Positions 57,701 through 64,000 of a stretch of DNA of 64,000 nt are shown in pieces (the first letter of the stretch is position 1; each line of letters starts with the position of its first letter). Origin of the DNA: Trifolium pratense (Eukaryota > Streptophyta > Magnoliopsida > Fabales > Fabaceae). The position numbers and the translations under genes were made by a program. The notes under the pieces were generated by a model. That model was given only the letters and a program-made list of their open reading frames with translations, did not search any database and had not been told where the DNA came from. Where the stretch lies: positions 13,888,001 to 13,952,000 of the forward strand of contig NC_060060.1 in NCBI RefSeq assembly GCF_020283565.1, written 5' to 3'.

Positions 57701-59721
57701 CTGCTACAACGTTGTATGAACTATGGAAGAATAGGAAGCCTACTGTGAAGTACTTCCATGTGTTTGGGTCAAAATGTTATATTCTGGCAGATAGAGAACC
57801 TAGGAGAAAATTGGATCCCAAAAGTGATGAGGGGATATTTTTAGGTTACTCAACCAACAGCAGAGCGTACAGGGTTTTTAACTCCAGAACAAGAACGATG
57901 ATGGAATCAATTAATGTTGTTGTTGATGACAGTGATACAACAAGTGCAGATCCAGCTGAAGAGACAGATGTCATAACACCTGTCCCAACACCTGATGATG
58001 ATCAAACTGAACCTGAACCTGATCAACATTCTGAGTCTACTACAGAGGTTCCTAGACCAAACAAGGGACCATCTACTAGAACACAGAAGAATCATCCTCT
58101 GGAACTTGTCATTGGAAATCCAAATCAAGGAATTGCAACAAGAAGATCAAAAGAAGCAATCTCCAATTCATGTTTCATATCAAAGATTGAACCAAAGAAT
58201 GTTAAAGAAGCTTTGACTGATGAATACTGGATCAATGCTATGCAGGAGGAACTAACTCAGTTCAAAAGAAGTGAGGTATGGGATCTGGTACCTAGACCAG
58301 ATGGTATAAATGTTATTGGTACAAAGTGGGTGTACAAGAACAAAACTGATGAAAATGGTGATATTACTAGAAATAAAGCCAGACTTGTAGCACAAGGATA
58401 CACCCAGATAGAAGGAGTAGATTTTGATGAGACTTTTGCTCCAGTTGCTCGCTTGGAGTCCATAAGATTACTCTTGGCTGTGGCATGCATTTTAAAATTC
58501 AAGCTATATCAAATGGATGTAAAAAGTGCATTCCTAAATGGCTATCTAAATGAAGAGGTATATGTTGAGCAACCAAAAGGGTTTGTAGATCCAAGCTTTC
58601 CTAACCATGTTTACAAACTAAAGAAAGCACTTTATGGATTGAAACAAGCCCCTAGAGCATGGTATGAAAGGTTGACTGAATTTCTTGTCAGCCATGGATA
58701 CAAGAAGGGTGGTAATGATAAAACCCTATTTGTAAGAGAAGAGAATGGGAAGCTAATGATAGCTCAGATATATGTAGATGATATTGTATTTGGTGGAATG
58801 TCGCGACAAATGGTGGAACATTTTGTGCATCAAATGCAATCTGAATTTGAAATGAGTCTTGTAGGTGAGCTAACTTATTTTTTAGGTCTTCAGGTCAAAC
58901 AAATGGAAGACACCATATTTATCTCTCAAGAAAAATATGCAAGAAACATTGTGAAGAAATTTGGTATGGAAGGTGGTAGTCACAAAAGGACACCTGCACC
59001 TACACACTTGAAGCTTACCAAAGATGAGAAAGGGGTTGATGTGGATCAAAGTCTCTATAGAAGTATGATTGGAAGCCTACTATATCTCACAGCTAGCAGG
59101 CCGGATATCATGTTTGCAGTTGGAGTTTGTGCTAGATACCAATCTGAACCCAAGATGAGTCATCTGACTCAAGTAAAGAGGATCTTCAAATATGTCAATG
59201 GCACATGTGGCTATGGAATTCTATACTCTCATGGTAATGATTCTACCTTAATTGGATATTGTGATGCAGATTGGGCTGGAAGTGCTGATGATAGAAAGAG
59301 CACCTCCGGTGCATGTTTCTTCTTAGGAAACAATCTAGTATCTTGGTTTAGTAAGAAGCAAAATAGTGTGTCTCTATCAACAGCTGAGGCAGAATATATA
59401 GCAGCTGGGAGTAGTTGCTCTCAATTGTTATGGATGAGACAAATGTTGAAGGAATATAGTGTGGAGCAAGATGTCATGACACTTTACTGTGACAATCTTA
59501 GTGCTATAAACATTTCTAAAAATCCTATTCAACATAGTAGGACTAAGCACATTGATATACGTCATCATTTTATAAGGGAGCTTGTAGAAGAAAAAATTGT
59601 TACACTTAAGCACATTGCATCGGAAGAACAATTAGCAGACATTTTTACTAAAGCGTTGGATGCAAGTCAATTTGAAAATTTAAGAGGCAAACTAGGAATT
59701 TGCCTTTTTGAAGACAAATAG
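54778..59721 (+). CDS. Inner Sirevirus Gag-Pol polyprotein (1647 residues), intact
   Basis: The start [14 protein letters not shown] lies 57 bases after the PBS. Gag (UBN2-type) shows [15 protein letters not shown] and [19 protein letters not shown]. Knuckles are [14 protein letters not shown] (about residue 300) and [14 protein letters not shown] (about 563), with a coiled-coil stretch between. Protease [12 protein letters not shown] is near 638. Integrase has HQKLGHLN and CGECQIGK, then D, D, E in [18 protein letters not shown] and [13 protein letters not shown] (831-935). RT has [17 protein letters not shown] and [10 protein letters not shown] (about 1331). RNase H has [15 protein letters not shown] (about 1496) and [13 protein letters not shown]. 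The frame ends in UAG at 59719-59721 with CAG UUA following, a leaky context, and stays open afterwards. Confidence 0.96.
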   Translation: MDKEGGFVTRPPLLVGASNYDYWKSRMMAFLKQIDSKTWKAVLRGWTPPVKMDKDGKPTLELKSAEEWSKEEDELALANSKALYALYNGVDKHIFRLIKKCVCAKEAWTILETVHEGTSKVKLSKLQLLTTKFENLRMNDDETIQDFHMTILDFDNQFDALGEKIPEEKLVRKMLRSLPKKFDMKVTAIEEAKDITDMKLDELVGSLQTYEVAANEKMDKKNKSIAFVSNAEEEDQLSDTESEQSISDAMVLLGKQFNKVLKRMDKRPKTGAADIGRNTYRNFRKPVTDEKSAPNKGVQCHECEGFGHIRSECGTFLKKQKKGLTVTWSDEDSEGETDTAKAIHVLTSVCTSDTESCEEELTFDELAESYKKLCLKSAEVCRVSEEQKETITKLQTERAANMSRISEFSTKWEDSLKIIEEQKATIINLEADKIKQLTEIAHLNEEVTELNSHLENLKKHVLRLFKGSDLDEILETLPVPSKSKTGIGYEYKNVNRIMDYNKEGKYMPEIRKQPPPKMHDRMSPHLSPRQQRQVLPHVAPHQQRWQRPRFIPRPRSRYHSWRCHHCGRKGHIRPYCYKLYGYPSEIPQEPDQSITKTKMEWKQKNDATNTKEYTAESSGKSLIAHTSLRASSKEDWYFDSGCSRHMTGVEKYLKEVKSYATSFVTFGDGAKGEIKGIGRLIDHGLPKLENVLLVKGLTANLISISQLCDQGMKVNFTKNECLVSNNEGDILMRGVRSKDNCYLWIPLEEGNVSTCLLTKNEEVKLWHQKLGHLNLKSMKRVISEEAVRGLPSLQIQEGNICGECQIGKQTKVSHQKLQHLSTSRVLELLHMDLMGPIQVESLGGKKYVLVIVDDFSRYTWVNFIREKSETFEEFKNLCVQLQKEKDCGIVRIRSDHGKEFENSKFADFCAAEGIIHEFSSPITPQQNGVVERKNRTLQESARVMLHAKNVPYKFWAEAMNTACYIHNRVTLRKGTATTLYELWKNRKPTVKYFHVFGSKCYILADREPRRKLDPKSDEGIFLGYSTNSRAYRVFNSRTRTMMESINVVVDDSDTTSADPAEETDVITPVPTPDDDQTEPEPDQHSESTTEVPRPNKGPSTRTQKNHPLELVIGNPNQGIATRRSKEAISNSCFISKIEPKNVKEALTDEYWINAMQEELTQFKRSEVWDLVPRPDGINVIGTKWVYKNKTDENGDITRNKARLVAQGYTQIEGVDFDETFAPVARLESIRLLLAVACILKFKLYQMDVKSAFLNGYLNEEVYVEQPKGFVDPSFPNHVYKLKKALYGLKQAPRAWYERLTEFLVSHGYKKGGNDKTLFVREENGKLMIAQIYVDDIVFGGMSRQMVEHFVHQMQSEFEMSLVGELTYFLGLQVKQMEDTIFISQEKYARNIVKKFGMEGGSHKRTPAPTHLKLTKDEKGVDVDQSLYRSMIGSLLYLTASRPDIMFAVGVCARYQSEPKMSHLTQVKRIFKYVNGTCGYGILYSHGNDSTLIGYCDADWAGSADDRKSTSGACFFLGNNLVSWFSKKQNSVSLSTAEAEYIAAGSSCSQLLWMRQMLKEYSVEQDVMTLYCDNLSAINISKNPIQHSRTKHIDIRHHFIRELVEEKIVTLKHIASEEQLADIFTKALDASQFENLRGKLGICLFEDK

Positions 59722-59727
59722 CAGTTA
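59719..59727 (+). promoter_or_regulatory. Probable stop-codon readthrough site UAG-CAG-UUA
   Basis: The gag-pol stop is TAG followed by CAGTTA, which fits the UAG-CAR-YYA readthrough signal of tobacco mosaic virus type. Soybean SIRE1 is known to express its envelope-like protein by suppression of such a stop. The frame downstream is the same as that of pol and is open for 755 codons. Confidence 0.75.
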
Positions 59728-61989
59728 CAGCAGGCAATGCGTGTAACTACCTCTCATCACTTTAAGTTACACGCAAATCAAGGAAGTTCTCATTCAACTT
59801 CCCACAACCTCCTTCAACCACAATCATTACTCCTCATTCATTCTCTCTCTCACGCTCAAAAACCATCCATCTTCCGCATCAACATTTCTCCACCCTTGTC
59901 TTTTCTCAGAAAACTTCAATTCCAAATCATGTCGAACTCTGTCAAATCTTCACCAACAAAGTCAGATGCTACTCCATCACTACAAAAGGTGGTAATCGAT
60001 GCTGTTCCTCTAACCACCATACCTTCCACAAGTCCAACGATGAGGAGAAAATCAGTTGCGAAAAAGGAAAAATTATCACGAACGAGCATAAATCCTTCAT
60101 CTCCCTCCTCTTCAATTAAGAAAACGAAGAAGAAGAGCAAGAAATCGCGAACTGAATCGAGAAGAAGTTTTACAATGTCTGAACTGCATGTTGATCCACT
60201 TCCATCGAGTGGTATTGCTACTCCTGTCGTAAAAGCTGCAGAGGTTAATGTTGACACATCTGGTAAGAACTCACTTAATCAAAACTCTGATGCTCCAAAT
60301 TCTGTTGAAAACCTAGGTTTAGAGAAACCTACTGTGTCTGAAAATTTGGGGAAAAGTGTTCCTAACTCCCCTGTTGCTGATGATGATAATATTGGTGCTT
60401 CTACTGAGACCAATAATCCTGTTGCTAATGAGTCCATTAAGAAAACTGCTCCTGAGACACATGTTGCGCCGAATGTTGCAACACATGGCGCTGCGCCAAA
60501 TGTGGTGCCAGATGTTACCACATCTTTGGCACAAGAAAACCTTGTGGACTATTCTGAGTCTGATGAGAGTCCCCCACCAAAGGATACTGATAAAGAAGCT
60601 GGTTCTGATAAAGTTGTGAATGAAACTCCTGAGGTGATAATTGTTAATGAAAATGAAACTACTGTTAGTGATAAGGCTGTTCCTGCACATTCTGAAGCTA
60701 GTGTGGCTAGGAGGACTAGAAGTAGGGCTGGTAAAGCTGTAGAGACTACTAACACACCTGTCCAAACTCCCAAACCCTCTAAGACTGGAAAGGCTACTGG
60801 TAAAAAGCCTGTGTATGGACCTCCAAAACCTGTCAGTAAAGTGGTCCCTAGGTCAGAGACCAAGAAAAGAAAAGCTCCTCCAACTAGTGATTCTGATTTT
60901 GAACCAGAGACAGATGTTGCTGCATCTGGCAGCACATCTAGGAAAAGTGTAGGAAGGAAGAAGGTTCCTCAATCTGTTCCATCTGCTCCATTAGATAATG
61001 TTTCATTTCATCTGGAAAATGGGTCTGCAAGGTGGAAGTTTGTATATCATAGAAGGTTAGCTCTGGAAAGAAATTTGAAGGCTGATATTCTTGAATGTCC
61101 TAGTGTTGTAGAAGCTCTTGAGTATGCAGGTTTGATGAAAACTGTGGTTGGTTTGGACAAGTGCTATGACAGGCTTGTGAAGGAATTTTTGATTAATGTG
61201 GCTGCAGACTGTAATGATCCAAAAAGCCCTGAATATAGGCAAGTTTTTGTACGAGGAAAGTGTGTTCAATTCTCTCCAACTGTGATCAACCAATATTTGC
61301 AAAGGGATTCTGAAGAAGTGGCTCCTCTGAAAGCCACAGATAATGAAATCTGCAAGGTCCTCACTGGAGGAAGAGTTAAAGTATGGCCAAGCAAGGCTAA
61401 GTTGTCTGCAACTTCCCTCTCACCATTCTATGCTGTTTTAAATAGGATTGCTGCCCATAATTGGGTACCAACCACTCACTCAGGTGACATTGCAAGAGGA
61501 TTGGGAAAGTTTATCTATGCTGTGGGCACAAAGGCTAAATTTGACTATGGAGCTTATTTCTTTCAAGAAACTTTAAGCCATGCCCTGACTTATGCTGTTG
61601 AGAAGCCAGTGGCTCTCCCCACTCTGCTATGCAATATTATACTTGAACAACACCCAGATATACTAAGAAGTTCTGATGTTCCTTGCAAAAGGAAAGGGGT
61701 GTTGGTGATTGAGCAGAGGCTGCTGGATGGGACAAATGCTGCAGCAGGTGTTGGCACATCTGTCCAGGGTAGTGTTCTCTCTAGGAAGCAGATGATTGCT
61801 GATCTTACTGAGACTAGCAGAGCCCTTGAGGCAAGAAAATTGAAAATTGATCGTGTGATTGAAGCACTCAAGGCTGAGGAAGCTGCTGAGATGGCTGAGG
61901 GTGAGCCAAATGGACAAGAAGAGGCTAGTGAGTCTGAGGATGGCTCTGAGGATGTGATGGAGGACTCTGATGAAAGTTCTTCAATATAA
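59722..61989 (+). CDS. ORF2 (envelope-like / plant transposon protein) of the inner Sirevirus
   Basis: Open from the codon after the pol UAG to TAA at 61987-61989. The first Met is at 59737; a better-context Met (MSNSVKSSPTKSD) is at 59929. The first ~400 residues are Ser/Thr/Pro/Lys-rich and disordered, with basic clusters (KKTKKKSKKSRTESRR, ETKKRKAPP). The C-terminal ~300 residues form a globular block with KFVYHRRLALERNLKADIL, YDRLVKEFLINVAADC, VFVRGKCVQFSPTVINQYL and a long helix (RALEARKLKIDRVIEALK). It ends in an acidic tail. The block order matches the family annotated as putative plant transposon protein and the outer element's envelope-like ORF. No signal peptide or transmembrane segment is evident, so 'envelope' is doubtful. 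Function unknown. Confidence 0.85.
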   Translation, partial: QLQQAMRVTTSHHFKLHANQGSSHSTSHNLLQPQSLLLIHSLSHAQKPSIFRINISPPLSFLRKLQFQIMSNSVKSSPTKSDATPSLQKVVIDAVPLTTIPSTSPTMRRKSVAKKEKLSRTSINPSSPSSSIKKTKKKSKKSRTESRRSFTMSELHVDPLPSSGIATPVVKAAEVNVDTSGKNSLNQNSDAPNSVENLGLEKPTVSENLGKSVPNSPVADDDNIGASTETNNPVANESIKKTAPETHVAPNVATHGAAPNVVPDVTTSLAQENLVDYSESDESPPPKDTDKEAGSDKVVNETPEVIIVNENETTVSDKAVPAHSEASVARRTRSRAGKAVETTNTPVQTPKPSKTGKATGKKPVYGPPKPVSKVVPRSETKKRKAPPTSDSDFEPETDVAASGSTSRKSVGRKKVPQSVPSAPLDNVSFHLENGSARWKFVYHRRLALERNLKADILECPSVVEALEYAGLMKTVVGLDKCYDRLVKEFLINVAADCNDPKSPEYRQVFVRGKCVQFSPTVINQYLQRDSEEVAPLKATDNEICKVLTGGRVKVWPSKAKLSATSLSPFYAVLNRIAAHNWVPTTHSGDIARGLGKFIYAVGTKAKFDYGAYFFQETLSHALTYAVEKPVALPTLLCNIILEQHPDILRSSDVPCKRKGVLVIEQRLLDGTNAAAGVGTSVQGSVLSRKQMIADLTETSRALEARKLKIDRVIEALKAEEAAEMAEGEPNGQEEASESEDGSEDVMEDSDESSSI

Positions 61990-62785
61990 TTTCTGATGTT
62001 TTCCTTGTATTTGTTTCTGATGTACTTTTGGTGGTTCTTTTGTTGTTCCTTTTTGGGCAAGGCCCTGAATTACTATGGTCTGTAATAACTGCACACTGTT
62101 ATTCTCTATGCTCTGGTACACTATGATTTCCTATGCATGATGTTTGTCAAAATTATGGCTAAAAAGGGGGAGTAGTGTGTGTGTGTGACAAGTGTGAAGA
62201 CAGATGTTCTCACATCTGGTGACTAGTGTTGTGCTAGTGTTTGTATGCTCGTATTGAGGGGGAGTGTGAGTAATATGCATGTACTGAGGGGGAGTAGTAA
62301 ATATTCTTTCTCTATCCGGTGTGTGTATGCATGAATTCAGGGGGAGTGTGAGTGATATTATCTCTTGATCGCCTGAATACGTTTGATGACAAATGTTGTG
62401 CCAAGTGTTATGGCACCTGACTATTGAGTCCACTATCTAGTATGACTGAGAATTTATTTTTCTCAGAAGTTTATGGGATTTTATTTTTCCCTGTTGTTCT
62501 TATGATGAATGGATGCGCGTTAAACTATTAGGAGTTTATTTCTCCTACTTAGCATCTACTATTGGGAGTTTATTTCTCCCTTGTGTTGTTCCATGAGGCT
62601 AGTTGTGTTTTATTCCGCTGTTGCATTGCCTCTGATGCTACTTGACTATCTTGGAAGTAGTTTTTATTATGTGTTACTTTCTTTCCTAGTTGTGTGATCA
62701 TGTTGACTCGAAGGAAAGGTAATACTGTATCTCTCTATATACTGGTCTAATATTGTTTTAGCCAAAATTTGCCAAAGGGGGAGAT
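61990..62785 (+). promoter_or_regulatory. 3' non-coding region with five polypurine tracts
   Basis: GGGGGAG cores lie near 62166, 62258, 62288, 62340 and 62777. The last (CCAAAGGGGGAGAT) abuts the 3' LTR and is the functional candidate. ACAAGTGTTG-type motifs occur at 62187-62219 and 62388-62421. No ORF of note. Repeated tracts are a Sirevirus trait. Confidence 0.8.
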
Positions 62786-63827
62786 TGTTGGGTTTTTGTA
62801 TATTGGCTACATTTTGCAAAAACATATTTTAGCCAAGTGTTGAGACAAGTGTGCTGACCCCAAGTGTTGTGACAAATGTTGGGACACTTTGGAACAACAC
62901 CTGACTCTGTATCTGCGCGCGCCAGCTGGATGTTATTATTTTCTACTGAATCTTTTAAAGATCTGTTTGAAGAATTATGTCAAGGTTTCTTACAGAGGAA
63001 GGCGCACGTGTTTAATGTGTTTCATGAGGCAGCTAAACCCTAGTTTTATTTTCCAAAAGAATTATATTTTTGGAAAATATATTTTTGCGGTTTCAAAAAT
63101 ATAACTATAGTTTTCAAAAATATATCACTGCTGCCGCAATTCTAGAAGCCCTAATTTTGTCTTGAAGCCCAAGTCATTCAACTACTATAAATACGAAGGC
63201 AAGCATATGGTTTCAAGCATCTAAAATCGAGTCTTACAAAGCGTGTGTTTTTAGGGATTTTAGAGTGTTAATTGTGAGCCTATCTTGTGTCTCATTGATG
63301 CAAGCTTAGGACCTGAGTGTTATTGAGTTGTAAGTGTGAACTTCTCCTAAGCTTTGAAGTACGGAGATTGTTCTATTGTGTTGTGTGGTTTGCTCGCAAG
63401 CTTTTAAGCAAGAGTGAATCCTAGTTTGTAGGAGTGTGTCTCCAATCGTTGTAATCGTCTGAGTTGAATAGCAGCGCTGTCTGTGTTGCTAAGGTGGGAA
63501 TTGGGACGGGGTCTCATATCTAGGAGTTCCTAGGTAGAAGGGTCATTGGGTAGTGATTAAGTGAGAAGTTGTAAACGGGTGAGTTTAGCTTCGAAGTAAT
63601 ACTGCTGATAGTGGACTTCATTCCTGGATTGGTATCCCCCAGAGTAGGCTTTAGGCTGAACTGGGTTAACAACTCTCGTGTGTTATTTACTTTACTGTTT
63701 GTATTGTTTTATGTTATTTGCTCTGTTTATAGACAAGTGTTGGCGCACTAGTAACAACATCTGTCTACAACAGACAAGTGTTGCTACACCTTGAGCAACA
63801 CCTGTCCACTGTGTGCCAGGAATTTCA
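62786..63827 (+). repeat. 3' LTR of the inner Sirevirus
   Basis: 1042 bp, same ends as the 5' LTR. Compared block by block, no mismatch was found. Followed by CTTCT, the second copy of the target duplication. Confidence 0.95.
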
Positions 63828-64000
63828 CTTCTGAATCAGCATTCAGAACCATCTCATGGCTTCTGAGATTGCTTATCAGAGTCTCAAGACTCAGAGTCTT
63901 GAGATTTTGAGCTTCTTCTATTGCAGTGACCTTAGGTCTCCAAGCAATAGGAAGACTTCTCAGAATCTTCTGAACATGGTCATAGGTGGAATAACTTCTC
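63828..64000 (-). pseudogene. Outer Sirevirus Gag, N-terminal part (partial, runs off the window)
   Basis: On the minus strand the frame reads [19 protein letters not shown] and LSLETLISNLRSHEM, the conserved C-terminal part of the UBN2-type gag domain of Copia elements. It is cut at 63827 by the inner Sirevirus and continues at 53665. The start of gag, the leader and the 5' LTR are beyond 64000. Confidence 0.85.

Larger units (their letters stand above)
53666..63827 (+). mobile_element. Inner Sirevirus (Copia), intact and very young, nested in the gag of the outer one
   Basis: Two 1042-bp LTRs in which I found no difference flank PBS, a 1647-codon gag-pol, a second ORF in the same frame after one TAG, and a 3' region with five GGGGGAG tracts. 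The target duplication CTTCT (53661-53665 and 63828-63832) is perfect. All catalytic motifs are present and no frameshift or internal stop was seen. This is the latest event in the window and looks competent to move. Confidence 0.95.
34692..64000 (-). mobile_element. Outer Copia element of Sirevirus type (partial), host of two nested elements
   Basis: On the minus strand the order is gag (63828-64000 and 52018-53665), pol (48857-51979), envelope-like ORF (47353-48410 and 36993-38603), 3' non-coding region and 3' LTR (34692-35784). The 5' LTR lies beyond the window. Copia domain order, the large envelope-like ORF and four GGGGGAG tracts before the LTR are Sirevirus traits; soybean SIRE1 is the model. 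It is cut by a Tekay-type element and by a second Sirevirus, both with perfect 5-bp duplications, so it is the oldest layer. Confidence 0.9.

Overview
The window is nuclear DNA of a flowering plant, most likely a legume (Fabaceae; the repeats look like those of the clover, medick and pea group, which is inference). One clearly intact host gene sits in AT-rich, repeat-laden DNA. The right-hand half is a nest of LTR retrotransposons, several of them recent. No bacterial features are present.

Left part (1-19453): a broken PIF1/Helitron-type helicase end split by a small hAT-like element; a B3-like fragment; a tRNA-derived SINE with a perfect 12-bp target duplication; then the complete eight-exon gene for a DSK2/ubiquilin-type ubiquitin receptor (UBL, STI1 repeats, UBA; 538 codons plus stop, 4004-9136). 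After it come a GC-rich fold-back element with iteron-like arms, a hairpin minisatellite, a broken gene of probable beta-barrel character on the minus strand, a 1-kb inverted-repeat element and Helitron-like debris.

Middle part (19454-31202): an 11.7-kb Ty3/gypsy element of the Tat type (Retand-like). Its sense gag-pol has frameshifts and a stop. Between pol and the 3' LTR it carries a gene on the opposite strand with its own TATA box and two introns; the first intron is filled with a hairpin array. The 5' LTR has lost its 3' tip and the primer-binding site.

Right part (34692-64000): a Copia element of the Sirevirus type lies on the minus strand and runs off the window. A Tekay-type chromovirus (38604-47352, minus, TSD ATACT, LTRs with three differences noticed) is inserted in its envelope-like ORF. 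A second Sirevirus (53666-63827, plus, TSD CTTCT, LTRs with no difference found) is inserted in its gag. This youngest element is intact: a 1647-codon gag-pol is followed, in the same frame and after one UAG in the context UAG-CAG-UUA, by a second long ORF. That arrangement matches the stop-codon suppression known for soybean SIRE1.

The most interesting signals are the accessory, non-gag-pol coding capacity of these elements and element-specific short motifs. They are the leaky-stop ORF2 of the youngest Sirevirus; a small acidic antisense ORF with two SUMO-interaction-like motifs, TATA boxes and a poly(A) signal in the older Sirevirus; the spliced antisense gene of the Tat element; and a quasi-palindromic motif (core ACAAGTGTTG / CAACACTTGT) scattered through LTR, coding and 3' regions of the young Sirevirus.
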